From: Sipunculus nudus
Taxonomy: Eukaryota > Annelida > Sipuncula > Golfingiida > Sipunculidae
Direction: 5' to 3'
Assembly (NCBI GenBank): GCA_026874595.1
Contig: CM049316.1
Span: 23,893,839 to 23,957,838, forward strand
Length of the DNA stretch: 64,000 nucleotides
Part shown: positions 13,569 through 26,590 of the stretch, one piece after another
How positions within the stretch are numbered: the stretch's first letter is position 1
Layout of the letters: each line of letters begins with the position of its first letter
Translations under genes and position numbers: made by a program
The notes under the pieces: generated by a model
Databases searched by the model: none
Seen by the model: only the letters and a program-made list of their open reading frames with translations
Told to the model about the DNA's origin: nothing

Positions 13569-14525
13569 GCTGGGTTCACACTACAGACATGTGCTTGCAG
13601 ACTCTGGCCAGTGGTCACTTATTGAGTCTGCTAACAGAGTGTTCAGACTGCAGATTTGTGTCAGTGGACATGCATGTGCATGTATATCCTATTTGGTAAG
13701 AGCTAAAATTAAAGGAAGTAAATAGAACGAATAAAATATGTAAATTAATCTGGGCAAAAGTGAATATTTTAAAATTACTTGTATGGCAGTATAATGATCT
13801 GAAAAGGTGAAATGGTATGAAGATAATTTTATATAGAAAAATTTGCAATTTTTTAAATTGCTGGTTAAAAAAAATAATTTTCACAATGAAATGGAATACT
13901 GAGTTGATGAGAATTACACTTTTTTACACAGAACAGACAAAATTAATAGAATTATTATACAGTAGCAAATTATACAGTAGATAATTAGCTTAAAATATGT
14001 ACTAACCAAATATTTATCTATGTATACACAGTATTTCTCATAGAAGGCAATAAAGTGGAACTTAAAATTAAATTTTGTCAGTAATTGTTTTTATTTGTGC
14101 CTTTCTAAATTTTTATTCACAACAGATCTCACTAAAATAATCTTGTGGAAATTTTATCAGTTCTTTAATCTGATCCTGAATAAATAGGAAACAATATCAA
14201 ATATCAATGATTAATATAATAATGCCAAAGGCTGAGAAAATACAAACTTTTGGTCCTAATATTACCTCTAATTTCACGATTATAGCTCTCATCTTTTCTT
14301 TTTGGCTGTACACACAGTGAATCTATGCCTTGTAACTCATTAAAACCTCATTAAGGCCTAATGTAAACACAGATGTGTAGTTGACAATTGGACCAAGCTC
14401 TATTCCTCCCCCACATCAGGGAAAGTATGTTACATGCCCAACCTGTGTCTTTGACCTGTTCACACAAGCAGATTTCTGGATGAAGACTGGTGTTGGCTGA
14501 CTTTAGTCTGTAGTGTGAGCCCCAC
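13569..14525. mobile_element. TIR element of about 957 bp
   Basis: The left end (13569-13588) ends in TCACACTACAGAC and is matched in inverse orientation at 14506-14525 (17 of 20 positions). The inside has no open frame of note, so it would be non-autonomous. The target duplication was not resolved and the superfamily is unknown. Confidence 0.5.
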
Positions 14526-15604
14526 TGCTGCCACAGCAAAGACATGATTGATATGTCTATTACAGCATGGGGCCATAAGACCCCCTCCCCCTGAGCAGGA
14601 ACTGTACTATTGGTGCTGTGGTCAAGGTTATATCAGGATGCTACTCAGATGTTGGGTCAGTTTGACCTTGTGTAATTAATACCAGGATATAAACTGTTCT
14701 GCAATACTTTGCCTGGGTTTGTGCAATATTTACTGGTTTTCCATGTGACAAATTGACTGGGCCCAGTTGAATGTTTCTGTGATTCAAGTAGACACTAACT
14801 GATTGAATGGGCATAGTTTCTGACAGACTGCATTGTGACAGATACCATCAAATTTTTCAGTATTTATGGGAAAATATGGAAAATGACCTCCTCCCCCTTA
14901 GGACACAGCATTATTTCTGAAAGTTCATGGTTTCTCAAATGAACCTCAGACAACAGCAAAAATAATTTTGTGAATTCACAAAATGTGGCGTTATGTTATC
15001 ATTGTTCAATCAAACATATTACATTAACAAATTAATGTGTGTTTTCCCTTATCTCTTTAATTAGACAGGGAAACTTGTACACAGCAATTCCAGCCTTTAA
15101 AATTAAACTTGCAGTAGAGATTAATAAAATAAAATCATTAAAATAAGACCCCTCTTTCCATTTCTGAGAATATATTATCAACCAACTATAGCACTACAAA
15201 AATCAATCAATTATACTTTTCTATTTTTATTAATTTTTTTAAAAACTTTTTGTATGGTTGTACCTTTAACATCTCATATTTCATCAAGCTATAGGCCTGC
15301 TTGATGTTTCAGATTTGAGCCCTGCAGGGGCAAGCACCCTATTTGTCCAATGTATTAGAGCCTTTGACTATAATATAACCTGCAGTTAAATTGCAAAAGG
15401 ATATGATATGTACCTGGTAATGTATGCTCTAGATTCCATAACATTCTGTATATATTTAATATTCCAGTTTCACACAAAACTGCATTAGTGTAAAAAACCT
15501 CACCTGCAGTTGGTTTGTTTGGAATTCTGTATTCCATGACAATTGACATAGTTTATTTTCTCACAGGTATAAATAACCTCCCTGTCCTGTGCATCTTTAC
15601 TTGG

Positions 15605-15910
15605 TAAGGCCAAAAAAAAGGTATGGTTCTCAGGCACTTTTTTTCATAAATCAGTGTGGTTGGGTGATTTTCTCTTTTACTTTTTTTATATGTTTGGATA
15701 AAATTTCATATGATAAAGGAAAAGCATGATAATAACAGAATTTTTTTTGCTAAACAGGTAACATCACTACATAACAAAAGGAAATTTTATCAAAATTGTA
15801 TTATTTTACCTTCTTGAAAGATGAAAATAAAAATAACAATGTTTGATGCAGGGGGTTAAAATTGATGCGGGCAGTGCCTGAGAACCATACCTTTAATTTT
15901 TTTTGCCTAA
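15605..15910. mobile_element. 306-bp MITE with about 38-bp inverted ends
   Basis: The left arm (15605-15638) and right arm (15873-15910) are inverted copies sharing AGGTATGGTTCTCAGGCACT exactly, next to an A-rich block and GGC near the tips. There is no coding capacity. The target duplication is unclear (TA possible). Confidence 0.7.
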
Positions 15911-17532
15911 CCTGGATACTTATCAGTAACATTAGCTGAGCTAGTGCTTTACCCATCATCATAATGTGATGCTGTGCCAGAAGGTAGAGAGACCAAAAAT
16001 AGATGCCCAGAGTGTAATAATAGAAACAGAATGGCACTGGCAAAAGTGGATTGACCTTCGCTTGAGTGAAATGAGGTCACTTTGGCCGCACTGCAAACAG
16101 GTAAATAACAATAAGGTGGCTCTGTGTTTTACAAAGATCTTTAAGTTACACGGAAATATCCTACTTCTTCTTGGAATCCTATCTGTGTTCCCATGGCAAC
16201 TCCCAGAGTCTATATTTATGCCTCCATCCCCAGTATGGAAAGGTCATCTTTTAGGATTAATAAATAAATTAGTTATATTGTCCATATCAATACTGTGGAA
16301 GTGTTTGTTGGTGGGGTTTGAATTTTCACGCTTTTAGAGGGAGTTACATTTGCGCTCAATTCAGAACATGTGTTATTTTGATGCTTAAACATGGTAGCTA
16401 TCTCGACTGACACACAGACACGTGGGGCCAGCAATCATTGTGTACGGGGTCGCTTGAGCTGAGGCATCTTCAACCAGAATGTTAGAAGAGTCATGTTGCA
16501 ATAACAGTTCTTAGCAAGTGATATATCTCAGCTGAAATCCCTCAAATTAATAGTGATTTTGTAGAAACAACTATGAAACAAGAAGCACAAATCTACAACT
16601 TAGATTTCAAACATCTTGGGTGCAGTACCATTGCATCATCAAACATGATTATACCTGGTTAATTACATATTGTTTAAACAAAAAAAGCACGGAAAACCAG
16701 ACATGCCAAATTATAACCACTTCCACAATATTTGTGTCAAATTTGTTATGGGTTGTCTTTATATGTCCCCTGGAGTGCACAGTCATCCATTATAATAATT
16801 TTCCTTTTTCTCTTTCTTCTGCTTATATTTGCACAATTTCACAAATATAGCCCCAGCAAAAATCTAGGTCTGATAACTGCAGAACCCCAACCAGCAGTTT
16901 CATAATAAAGTAACCACCAATCTACTTAAGTAAATTACTCATCACTTATAATCCAGGTACAACTTTATTGGCTAATTATAATCATCAGATAATAATATTA
17001 CTTTTTAAGTCACCTACTATCCTGGTACAACTCAACTGATCAGGGACCCATATTTAGTTCTGAATATACAATGAGTCACACCCTTTCATGGTACAGCTGA
17101 CAATAACAATCAGATAAAATATATGGAGGACACAGCCAATCCGGGTATAATCTCTGTGTGACTATTTCTGCATCTTTTTATCAGACACTTTAAGCAAGTG
17201 ATTATTCGAATGAAGGCCATCATATGTATATGTGTTAGTCTAATCATGTCTATTTACTTGAATGATCATATGCAACTCCTGCCTTGATGACAGTCATTTA
17301 TCAAGTTTATTCAGTGTTAAGTGTTCATGCTGTTGTTTACACTAGATAAAAGCTAAGTATGATAATTCTAGTACAACTGCAAGGCACTGTTTATTGTGAG
17401 AAACCTCATGGCCCCGAACAATGCAAACTCATAAAACCTCTCACTTAACATGCTGATTATTTATTTAGCCCTGCAGTGGCCTTAATTCTTGCATATTTTT
17501 TATTTGAAAAGTGGATCCTATATTAAAGCAAC

Positions 17533-17546
17533 TGACCCATGGGTCA
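17533..17546. promoter_or_regulatory. Perfect 14-bp palindrome TGACCCATGGGTCA
   Basis: The palindrome is an everted pair of GGGTCA half-sites with 2-bp spacing. A near copy (GGACCCATGGGTCA) is at 20251-20264 in intron 1. It may be a receptor-type site or part of a dispersed repeat. Confidence 0.3.
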
Positions 17547-19142
17547 AGATGATAAGCTGACTTTGAAAATTATTAATTGTTTCCCAATCTACAGTCCTAC
17601 ATAGCAATGCCTTAATGTCAGGCAAAATTCTATTTTTTGTTTCAAATTTCATATTTTCATGCTAATAACATTATTATGATTCATTTCACTTGAGATTATT
17701 TCAAAATTGCTACATTCAATATTATCTTCAAAGAACTATCAAAATTATATTTATATTTTCTAGGATATCTTCTTGATAAAGATCTCTTCAAATCATCCTA
17801 TAATCAAAGGGGTCATCTCCCTAAACTGCTAGATCCATATCTAAAATAAGATTAATTTAAGATTAGATTGCAAGAAAATTACATCGATTTATGTGATGGA
17901 TAAAGTGTATATTTCCATGTTTTCAACAGATTTCTAGCTGTTGTTAACATAGAGGTCAGTGACTTTCTTGTATCTGTAGGATATCTCAGACATAACCTAG
18001 TCTGGATTTATCAGCCACAGATTGTACAATGTCCTTCATAATAAAGGCTACCTCTAGATCACAGAGATTGAAGTATTTATATATGGGTTATATCAAGGCC
18101 ACACATCACACTGTCTATCACTGCATCAAATTCTCATCCCAATTTTAAATTTTCATCCCTCTTGATAGCATAATTATTTAAGAATCTTTATTGGTCACTC
18201 TCTATCCAAACAATCTTCCATTACCTTCTCAATCACATATTTATCTGAACATTACTTTCAATATTTTAGACCATGTGTCAGTACAAGCTACATTTTCTTA
18301 TTACGACAGATATACAATGATACAGAAAATTTTCTGGCTTCAAATCATTATCTGGATCCATATTAAACCCATGACTTATTTCAGTGCAAAACGTGCACCT
18401 TTTTGTAAAACATGACAGAACAAAATTTTTACAACACTATGATACCTTTTTATACAGTAGGACAGATGGTAAAGGGTTAAACTTTTTGACAAATGTCAAG
18501 GACACTTATCTGAAAAGGTGCAACAAATGTAATGGGCCAACAGCTGTGTAAGCAATACTTGGTGCTGTGTGGAATGCTTTGGAACACTGGTGTGATGTAA
18601 TTCCAGGGTATAAATAAGGACATATGGAATGCTCTGTGAAATCTAGTATTTGCCATGGTATGCCGATTTTCAGAAAACCTTACTTGTTAAGTCCTATGCT
18701 GGGCCACCTAATTTTTTTGCTGTGAAAACAACACATCCTCATTTGTAGGGGTTGCAAAACTGTACAATTTGTATGTCATTAATCTGTCTATGATTCAACT
18801 TTCCTTTATTAAGCCCTGGAGCCCAGTTGTATTTCATTGACAATGGACTCTCTCAATACCAACTCTTTATATTATTGAATAATGATGTACTGGTTCAAAA
18901 TTCCTGACCTGAAAATAAAATGGGACAATTTGCTAGATCAAGTCATTGAATGATGTGTAGCCATTAACAGTGAAAGGTATAAATTATTGAATTATTGTGT
19001 GCGATGCATTAAGTCACTCAGTGCCTTGTCCTTTTTTATGAGTAATAACATAAATAACAGCAAATGTGTCTTACCTATTGTCAATGTGAATATGTCATAT
19101 GGCATATTTATGGTATTTTCATAGTGTGTTTATGGTACTTAC

Positions 19143-19730
19143 ATGACTCATCAGATTCTAGTGATGGGAACTCCTGGCATTCCTTCAGCACAGTCACATT
19201 CAAATGCGTAATTTCCCGTAAATTTGAACCTAAATATTTCCTCTTCCCATAATCCTCATGCTCTGAATCGTCCCCAAACGTATTTTTCCTCGTTCTAGCG
19301 AATGAGTACTTCAGGATATCACAGCTTTCACCAGCAGACTGGAAACGGAATGATCGTGGATCCAGAAGATACAAGGTCTTCTCGGGGTCATAATGCTGGG
19401 GCCGGGGCCAGGGGGACCCCGACAAGGGTACAGGGCTATAACGAATTAACAACCGAGTATCCACTGACGCTTTGAGACCAAAAGAGTGGTTTTCATCGTA
19501 CCAGTCCACTTGCTTTTTTAAATCTAGCGGTGGTTTGGCTTTCGGGGTTGGAAGAGTTGGCCGCAGGGTAGTCGTGGGCAGTTTTGTCTTCATATACTGA
19601 AGTTTTAAGTTTTTGTTGTGCTTTTCTATAAATTCCTGGCCTCGGTTTCCTACTCCTATTTTGTTTCCAGGGTTAATTTGGTGCGCATTGTCACCTGCGT
19701 GCGGCCCTGGAGATTCGTCATGGATGTGGC
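19143..19730 (-). CDS. HEXA/B: Beta-hexosaminidase exon 2: linker plus start of GH20 N-terminal domain
   Basis: This internal exon supplies residues 38-233 of a lysosomal beta-N-acetylhexosaminidase, which removes terminal N-acetylhexosamines from glycolipids and glycoproteins. The acceptor is a T-rich tract ending TTTCAG; the donor is CAT|GTAAGT. Both ends are phase 1. Residues 38-141 are a hydrophilic extension with a Pro/Thr run (about 88-105) and no recognised domain. From about residue 142 the text follows the N-terminal domain of HEXA/HEXB: GSPWPRPQHY, then LLDPRSFRF, GESCDILKYSFARTR and ECQEFPSLESDES, matching the family's C..LPTLES.E.Y block. Cys174 and Cys222 fit the conserved domain disulfide. 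An N-glycosylation site lies at Asn215 (NVT). I count 24 CpG in 588 bp, far above the flanking introns, which supports selection on this stretch. Catalytic Asp-Glu residues lie in later exons outside the window, so activity cannot be judged. Confidence 0.86.
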
Positions 19731-21084
19731 CTGAAATATACAGAAAAAAACACTTAGAATGATCTGGGGATTGCTGCATGTGGAGAAAACAAACCGGAAA
19801 TAAAAAGTCTTGCAGTGCCATGAATTGATTACAAAGTTTTTTCCATGAATTAGGCTTTGTATGGAATAATTTATGTTAGTAGTTTGTGTGTACTAATACA
19901 TTCATACCTAAATTTATATAAATATAAATATAGGGTACTGAATAATTGGATATAGTAACCAATATATAGGCCTATATGTCAGTTGAGATGATGGGCAGGT
20001 CTAAATTTGGTGAGAAATTTCATAATCCTAGAAAACCGATCAATTCTAACTATTGGTTGGAAGAGGTCACCTGACCTAATGATGATAAATCATGAAATTA
20101 CAACTGATTCCCGGCAACTAATAAGGAAAATATGGTACTATAATGGAAATGGTTTATTAAACTTTACCCATGGGATGATGAGGTCTTCGTTTACTTAGGT
20201 CCCCTAACCCATCCCCTGGAGTCAAAAACCATCAATTAAAAAAAAACAAGGGACCCATGGGTCACGGCGCTCAGCTGATCCTGATTGGACTATAAATGTA
20301 TCACCATTGTGATACTATATCGAGTAGATAAAGCTTAGAATATCATGGTCATGTTGGGTTTTATAAAGGAATATAATGTAATATGTGAGTAAATGATATA
20401 TGAAATAACCTGACTGATGGATTAATATGGAGTAAAATATAGTGGTTTATTTTTTATTTATTTGGGAGGGGTTGAAAAAAGCAATTTATTTGAGCAAATA
20501 TGAATGCAATGACAGTATGCTAAGCAGTGGTATAATGATGATAAGGCTATTTGTTGAAGGATCTATAGTGTATGGAAAACTGCGAGAGTTCAATTTGACA
20601 GATAAAAGGTTATGATTAACTATACTAATGAGGGCATTTATGAATTTGTGACTGTATGACATAATATCTTGACAAGATCGGTCTTGACAAGGTGCATTAT
20701 TTTGAAGCCCCTCACGTCTACATATTACACAATATTGACATAATTTCTGGCATGTACATAGGTACCTATGGACAAATGGTCAACAGTACCGAACCACCTG
20801 GAAGGTTAAAATCTTAAAAATATGATGAAATGTAGATGATGTTTGAGAGGAAGAGGTAATCTGGGCCATGGTTGGTTTATATGATTGAAGAAAATGTTGC
20901 AAATAATATTTGAGACCTGACCATGCCTTTCCATTGGTTACCTTTTTTGATAAGCTGTTGACTGTTCAACAGTTTACACATTTGTCTGATGAGATCCAAT
21001 TTATTTGGTAAACCTTTTTTATCAATTTTATGATATGTATACAGTTGCCATAACGTCCTCATTCCACAGGTGCAATGACTTGAT

Positions 21085-21100
21085 GGGGGGGGGGGGGGAG
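21085..21100. repeat. Poly-G run
   Basis: A G run of about 13 bases followed by AGGGG. Confidence 0.85.
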
Positions 21101-21618
21101 GGGTGTTGTGTTATGATTATAGTTACAAAGCCTCTGTCTCTCTGTAGATATTTTCTTTAATTATTAAATTTTATGCTATAGCCATAGAACTATTGCTCAC
21201 AGTGCCAAGGAGCAAAGCCTCAGTGGGATGAAGAAGGGGATGGTGAGAGTTACAACACCCTTGCATATACATACAGGATATGAAATTTAATTCAACATTG
21301 CTTATAAAAAAAAAAGTTTATTCATGAACATTAAATATTTAAAACAGAAAGAAAGATGGAGAAACAAAGCAAATAATTTTTTTCCCCATTCTACTGAGCC
21401 AAGAAAAAATTAACAATATTTGCATTTATTCCTTTTTTTCATTACATAATGTTAATCCAAGTTTCCGAATGTTACTATAAATTTACAATATAACATACAT
21501 GTGATTGTGAATATTTCAGTTGATTCACATTTCTAAATTGCATCAACATTTATAGCTAATGTATCTAGTTTATAGTACCTGTCAACAGAATGGGATGGAG
21601 GGAGCAAGGGAGGCAATT

Positions 21619-21620
<2 letters not shown>

Positions 21621-21663
<43 letters not shown>

Positions 21664-21756
21664 GAGAGAAAGAAAGATGGAGAAAGAAAGAAAAAAAGCA
21701 GAGGAGAGAAAGAGAGAGAAAGAGACCTAGACTGCCAGAGAGAGAGAGAAAGAGAG
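21621..21756. repeat. (GA)n / polypurine tract
   Basis: A perfect GA repeat of about 30 bp grades into GAAA-interrupted polypurine sequence and, after a short interruption, another GA run. Apparent Glu/Arg-rich or Leu/Ser-rich frames here are products of the repeat. Confidence 0.9.
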
Positions 21757-24700
21757 GCTCTCTGGTAATTACTGCCTGACCCAGCCTGACCCAGACACTC
21801 ACAGTGGCAGTAGGTCAGACCTGAAGGTGTTATATAACTGCCCAGTACACTGCATTTATACTGATCTGATGCAAACAATGAAGACATGGTACCTGGAAAC
21901 TTGAATAAAATCTACAGTTTTTGATCAATTGGTTTCAAATTTCAGATTTTAACAGATGAAATGTTAATTTGTACATGCTGTGAAAATTAGATCCACAGCA
22001 CTGACAGGAAAAATTTGAATATTTATATTTTTTAAATGGTATCAGGAAAAAAAGAAAAGTATTCTCAGCTATAAAACTAATACATGTGTTAAAATTAATC
22101 CAAGGATCAAAACACCCAATATATCATACCAGGAGCAAACTGGAGTTGGGAATGTTTAATTTTATGAACTGAAATAAAGGACCAGCACTATAAATTTTGA
22201 TTATTTAGCCAGTCTCATGTAACAACTGATACAACCATGAGTTATAGGTCAAACAAATTAAAATCTTTAATGAACACTTGTCTGAGTAATATTTTAAATT
22301 TTTTGACATATTTATTTATTATTTTAATTTTGTAATAAATATAAACCAACAAGTTAAAGACCTGGAAAAGACCTGGAAATTTAGATTAATTTAATATAAT
22401 CAACTGCATCCTTCTCTATCATTATCTTGCTTCATATAATCCCTAATAGTAAACAACAATTTATTTTAATTATTTATTTTTCATTTTTATGGTTGAAATG
22501 AAAAATACCCAATGGTGACTGCATGGTGTTATTTGAAATACAATTTTGGCCATCCATGGAAGATCCATAAATGATCAGTAATTGCAAGGTAATCCCCTGT
22601 AACTCATTAACTATAAATTCCTTTTCCATTTATTTTTTCAAGTTCTTATCATAAACCAAATATTAAAAAAAAGTTTATTGTTATGTTTATGGCCTAAACA
22701 AATACTAGTGGAGGGGGTTGGACAGTTAGATCTAGTTGAAGCCACCCAAGAGCTGGCTGGCTGCAGAGTGCCTCGCTTCAAGCATGCATAATTGGCCTGA
22801 AAGGTCAATGTGGGGACATAAAAGAGGGGCTTCAGTACAGCCAAGGTGTGATATGGTCTCATAAAAACTTTCATAAAAGCTATTTTTTGACCAATTCCTT
22901 TTATAACTTCAGAATTTAGAAGCTTAAATCCTTACCAGTGCAAGATATGAAAATTAAATCAACAGTGCTTACAGGGAAAAAACATGCCATGGCCAAAGTT
23001 GGGCAAAATTTAAGGTACTGATTTTTTATTTATGCTAATAACTTATAAAATTTGAAAAATTCAGAACTAATTTTGGGAATACAATTGAATCTTGATTAAA
23101 TAATGTTATATCCCTGGCAAAAAATGTCTACCTTCAGCAATTTTCATGTTAAGAGAGTAAATATATTTCTTGATTTTTACAAATTGCATTACGGTTGGGC
23201 CTAGAACTTAAAACAATTACACGATACTGACATCATTTCTGGCATATGCATAGCGAATGTATAGAAAAATATGTATATTATATATTATCAAAGTCAGATC
23301 AGTGGTTTTGATATTAGGCAATCTTAAAGTGTTACAAAGGGGTTTTAATGGAAAAATGAAGTTTTTTCCTAATATCTCGAAGGAATGCAGTCCTAGTGAC
23401 CAAACTTTTAGTATGGTAGAGGATTTGGGGGACATCTAACTGTATGCAAAATTTAAGGAACTTAGAGCTGAAGCTGGGGAGCTGAGCTCTAGTAAACTGC
23501 ATAACACTAGCTTGGTGTAAACAATATATGACATGGTGCTTTAAAACTTGAATAAAATCTACAGTTTTTGATCAACTGGTTACAAATTTTTTGTTTTAAT
23601 AGTTGAAATGGTAACAAAAACATGCTTTGAAAATTAAATCCACAGCAGTTACAGGAAAAAAATGTGCCATGGTCAAACTTGGGCAAAATTTAAGGTACCA
23701 ATTTTATATTTTTGCAAATATTTAAAAAAATTTAACAGATTTTGATCTAATTTTTGGTATACAATTCAATTTTGATTATTTAAAGTAGTATTACTGAAAA
23801 AAAATTCCTACCTTTAACACTTTTTGTCTTAAGTGACAAAATATATTTCCTCTTTTTTTTACAAAGTCCATTATATTTGGGCCCATAACTTTTTTAAATT
23901 AAATAATACTGACTTAATTTCTGGCATGTACATAGGAACCATATAGAGGAATATTTATGGTAAAAATGAAGAAAACCAGATGAGTGGTTTTGATATTAGG
24001 CAGTCCTGAAGTGTGAAAATAGATTTCTAATAAAAAATTGAGGTTTTTCCTTAATATCTCGAAGGAATGAAGTCATATTGACCTAATTTTTGGCATGGTA
24101 GGAGATTTTGGGGACATCTAACTGTATGCCGAATTTCAGATTCGTAGGTCGAACGGTGTCGAAAGGTGCCAGTCTTACGGACGGACATCCAGACGGACAG
24201 GCAGACGGACGGACGACGGACAATGGACCACGACTATAGCTCAGATGACTTATAGTCAGCTGAGCTAAAAATTCTTTCTTCTGCCATTTTCTGCTTTGCT
24301 AGATCTCTAATATTGCTGCATGATTTTCAAAAGCTGATCAAAATTTGGGCACAATATCAGTCTTAAATTACATATTGCACATGATAATTATTTTTTACCT
24401 TTACCGTATTTCCAGGTTGTACACTCCATAGCAGAGTCCCTATTATCATTAACTTGTGAACCTTGGGGGAGACTTCCAATGATCACTAGCATAGTTTATA
24501 CCTAATTATATTTTAGGAAATGGCCAATAAGTTGACAACTTTAAATATTTTTTACATATGCATGAGCCTTCTCGGTGACCTGGCCTTTGAAAATGTTTAC
24601 CACCCTAACCCAGAGGTCATTTCTACTCAAAACAAATCCCTTCCAAGTAGGAATTGTGGGAAGGCCGGGACTACTTGTCTCAAATGTCAAACTTTAAATC

Positions 24701-24861
24701 AAAATTTGTTTCATATCAAAGAAGCACATTCTGTTTAAATTTCACATGCAACTGCTTATAAAATAATTCTTATTCCATGAAGTCCTATCATCAAAACACC
24801 CATGTTTATGTAATTTGCCATTAAACAATACTTGTCCAACAAATTTACACAGACTACATTA

Positions 24862-25326
24862 TACGCTCCTGAGGCAGCGAAAATCTTGCGCTTTAAAAGA
24901 AGCTACAGATTTTCGCGCTGCCTGCTTTGACCGTTTATGATTCACTTAAACACCAGGTGGTGCACATGGGCCTGTCTGCTGAAAAAAACTGCTGATGTGA
25001 CGAGCAGCCAACCAAATGCAAGTCAACAAACACTCAACAGGCATCAGGCTCCGCCCTGAAACCACATGTGGGGCAATTCTCTCTGAGCCTGTGGCCTGTT
25101 CAAACAGTCGCTGGGGCGATGAGCTGTCACTCAAAACGAAATGAACAACATTGGCTCCGTGTATTCCTCGCTTGGCTGGTAAACCATGCTGTCTTAAGTT
25201 CAGGGTCTCAACTGATTGGACCAAAATACAGTGCTCCCCTCCGGTGTAGAGATTCATAGGTCATAACAAACACTGCTTACGATATAGGTAGTTGGCCTAT
25301 GGGTAAAGCGCTGTGTAAAGAGCGTA
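24862..25326 (+). mobile_element. TIR transposon, short copy (465 bp), with 9-bp target duplication
   Basis: The element starts TACGCTC and ends GAGCGTA, and is flanked on both sides by the identical 9-mer ACTACATTA (24853-24861 and 25327-25335). It aligns with 54976-55669 in the same orientation but lacks a roughly 238-bp internal segment. It has no transposase frame. TSD size fits Mutator-like or Merlin-type elements (8-bp hAT is also near), but the ends alone do not decide. Confidence 0.85.
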
Positions 25327-26519
25327 ACTACATTACCCTCTTGACTACATTTAAACCTATACCCATTTATACCAAACCCGAACTACAGTAACCGAGTTGA
25401 AAGTTTTTGAGTCTGATTGTGCGCAGTATGTGTGTTTATTCACACTTCAACATGGTATGTTGCATTGGTATGAGTAACTTCTCTCCTCAACCGATGTTAT
25501 TTGTTATCAGTTTCCACAGAAAACCATGCCTTTGATTTGCCAATGAGTTGACATTATGCAGCTCCTGTGCATTTTTTGATAGAACAGAGGCTGCCATCAG
25601 TATATAATGAATGTATACAAGGTGAGATCCTATCTGTGTGGTGTTTGCCAGTTACTAGTATGTCATTTATGTAGCATTAAATATTCATAAAATGATGTCC
25701 TCTTCTGTTAGCCATATTATTAAGTACAAAAACTTGGAAAATACACAATCATTTAAGATACATTTGTTCATATGACTGCCAGGTATGCCATGATATTGAT
25801 CTGGTGCCATGCATTTATAAACTTCAAAATTGGCAAATAAATGCTTAAGTGGTTTATACATGGCTTCTGTGCTGACTTTTTACATGTCATGCCTCCTTCT
25901 ATTATGAGCAACTCCTGAGGGAGGGCTTGCAGCTTAAACAATGGAAACAAAGGCTAAATAAATACAAATTTAGCTGTATTGTGAATAATATACAAAGTAA
26001 ATTAAATGAACAAGTAGGGGAAAGGTTAATAAGATACAGCAGATGTCAATCAGCTTAGATCAGCTGGGTGGGTCATTGTTCATTATTCAGTTTACTTTTC
26101 TCATTTATTTCTATAAATAATACCCATCTGCCTCTGTTAATAATGAACGTTTGTGTAAGCTATGACATAATTATGATGCTTGGAACATTGCCTAACACTG
26201 GGATTAATGTGCGGCATATCTGTTTGCGACAAGCACAATGATGCACCTGTTTTGGAAATATTTTCGAATTAATGCCAAAAGGAACATACACATGTGGCTT
26301 TCCACTGACAAGGGAAGATGGAGTCCTATGCATACAAGAAGCTCTTGTTGTAATGTAGTCCCACTCCTTGTATTGCATGTGTGGTTCACCATATATAATT
26401 TTTTATTAATTCACTTTTATTGTTTCTGTGGTAGTTGTGTGGTTAACCTTTCGTGGCATCAACAATATTAACTGAGTCACAACATGTATTTGACATTCAT
26501 ATAACATTTGTTACTAAAA

Positions 26520-26590
26520 CAATATAGTAGAACCTGCACTTCACGGTTCCCAGAAAGCCACCTTTCCAAAAGAGACACATTTATTTTACA
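26520..26590. mobile_element. Decayed pogo-like end
   Basis: TATAGTAGAACCTGCACTTC resembles the start of the pogo-like element at 35308 (CAGTGAAACCTC). Only one end is visible. Confidence 0.3.

Larger units (their letters stand above)
1..19142 (-). other. Hexosaminidase intron 2 (partial, at least 19.1 kb)
   Basis: The intron begins at the GTAAGT donor after exon 2 and I see no exon that continues the protein. I looked on the minus strand for an acceptor followed by the end of a Tyr codon and for the family's WGALRGLETF, HWHLVDD and LGGDE blocks and found none. The stretch is AT-rich and CpG-poor and is filled with decayed repeats listed separately. The open reading frames within it are short and show no recognised family. 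A small, relatively CpG-rich patch at about 16040-16460 remains unexplained. Confidence 0.6.
20640..24270 (+). repeat. Degenerate array of a roughly 0.7-kb repeat family ending in GACG repeats
   Basis: Two long diverged copies (about 22865-23450 and 23530-24270) share, in order, TTTTTGATCAAYTGGTT-like, GGGCAAAATTTAAGGTAC, TTTCTGGCATRTRCATAG, GTGGTTTTGATATTAGGC and GGGGACATCTAACTGTATGC. Partial copies are at about 20660-20800 and 21903-22020. The last copy ends in a GACGGAC run and TCAGCTGAGCTAAAA. No coding capacity is evident. A terminal fragment occurs outside the gene at 42795-42875. Confidence 0.7.

Noticed and set aside
19108-19821. Reading the whole 237-codon minus-strand frame as one protein from its first codon
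   Set aside because: The beginning and end of that frame run into intron: a T-rich acceptor at 19731 and a GTAAGT donor at 19142 delimit the exon, and only the part between them is family-like.
21559-21887. Arg/Glu-rich and Ser/Leu-rich frames
   Set aside because: They are translations of the GA polypurine tract.
24520-24738. Plus-strand 72-codon frame with several Cys residues as a zinc-binding exon
   Set aside because: No consistent Cys/His spacing, no splice signals and no family resemblance; it lies in intron 1.
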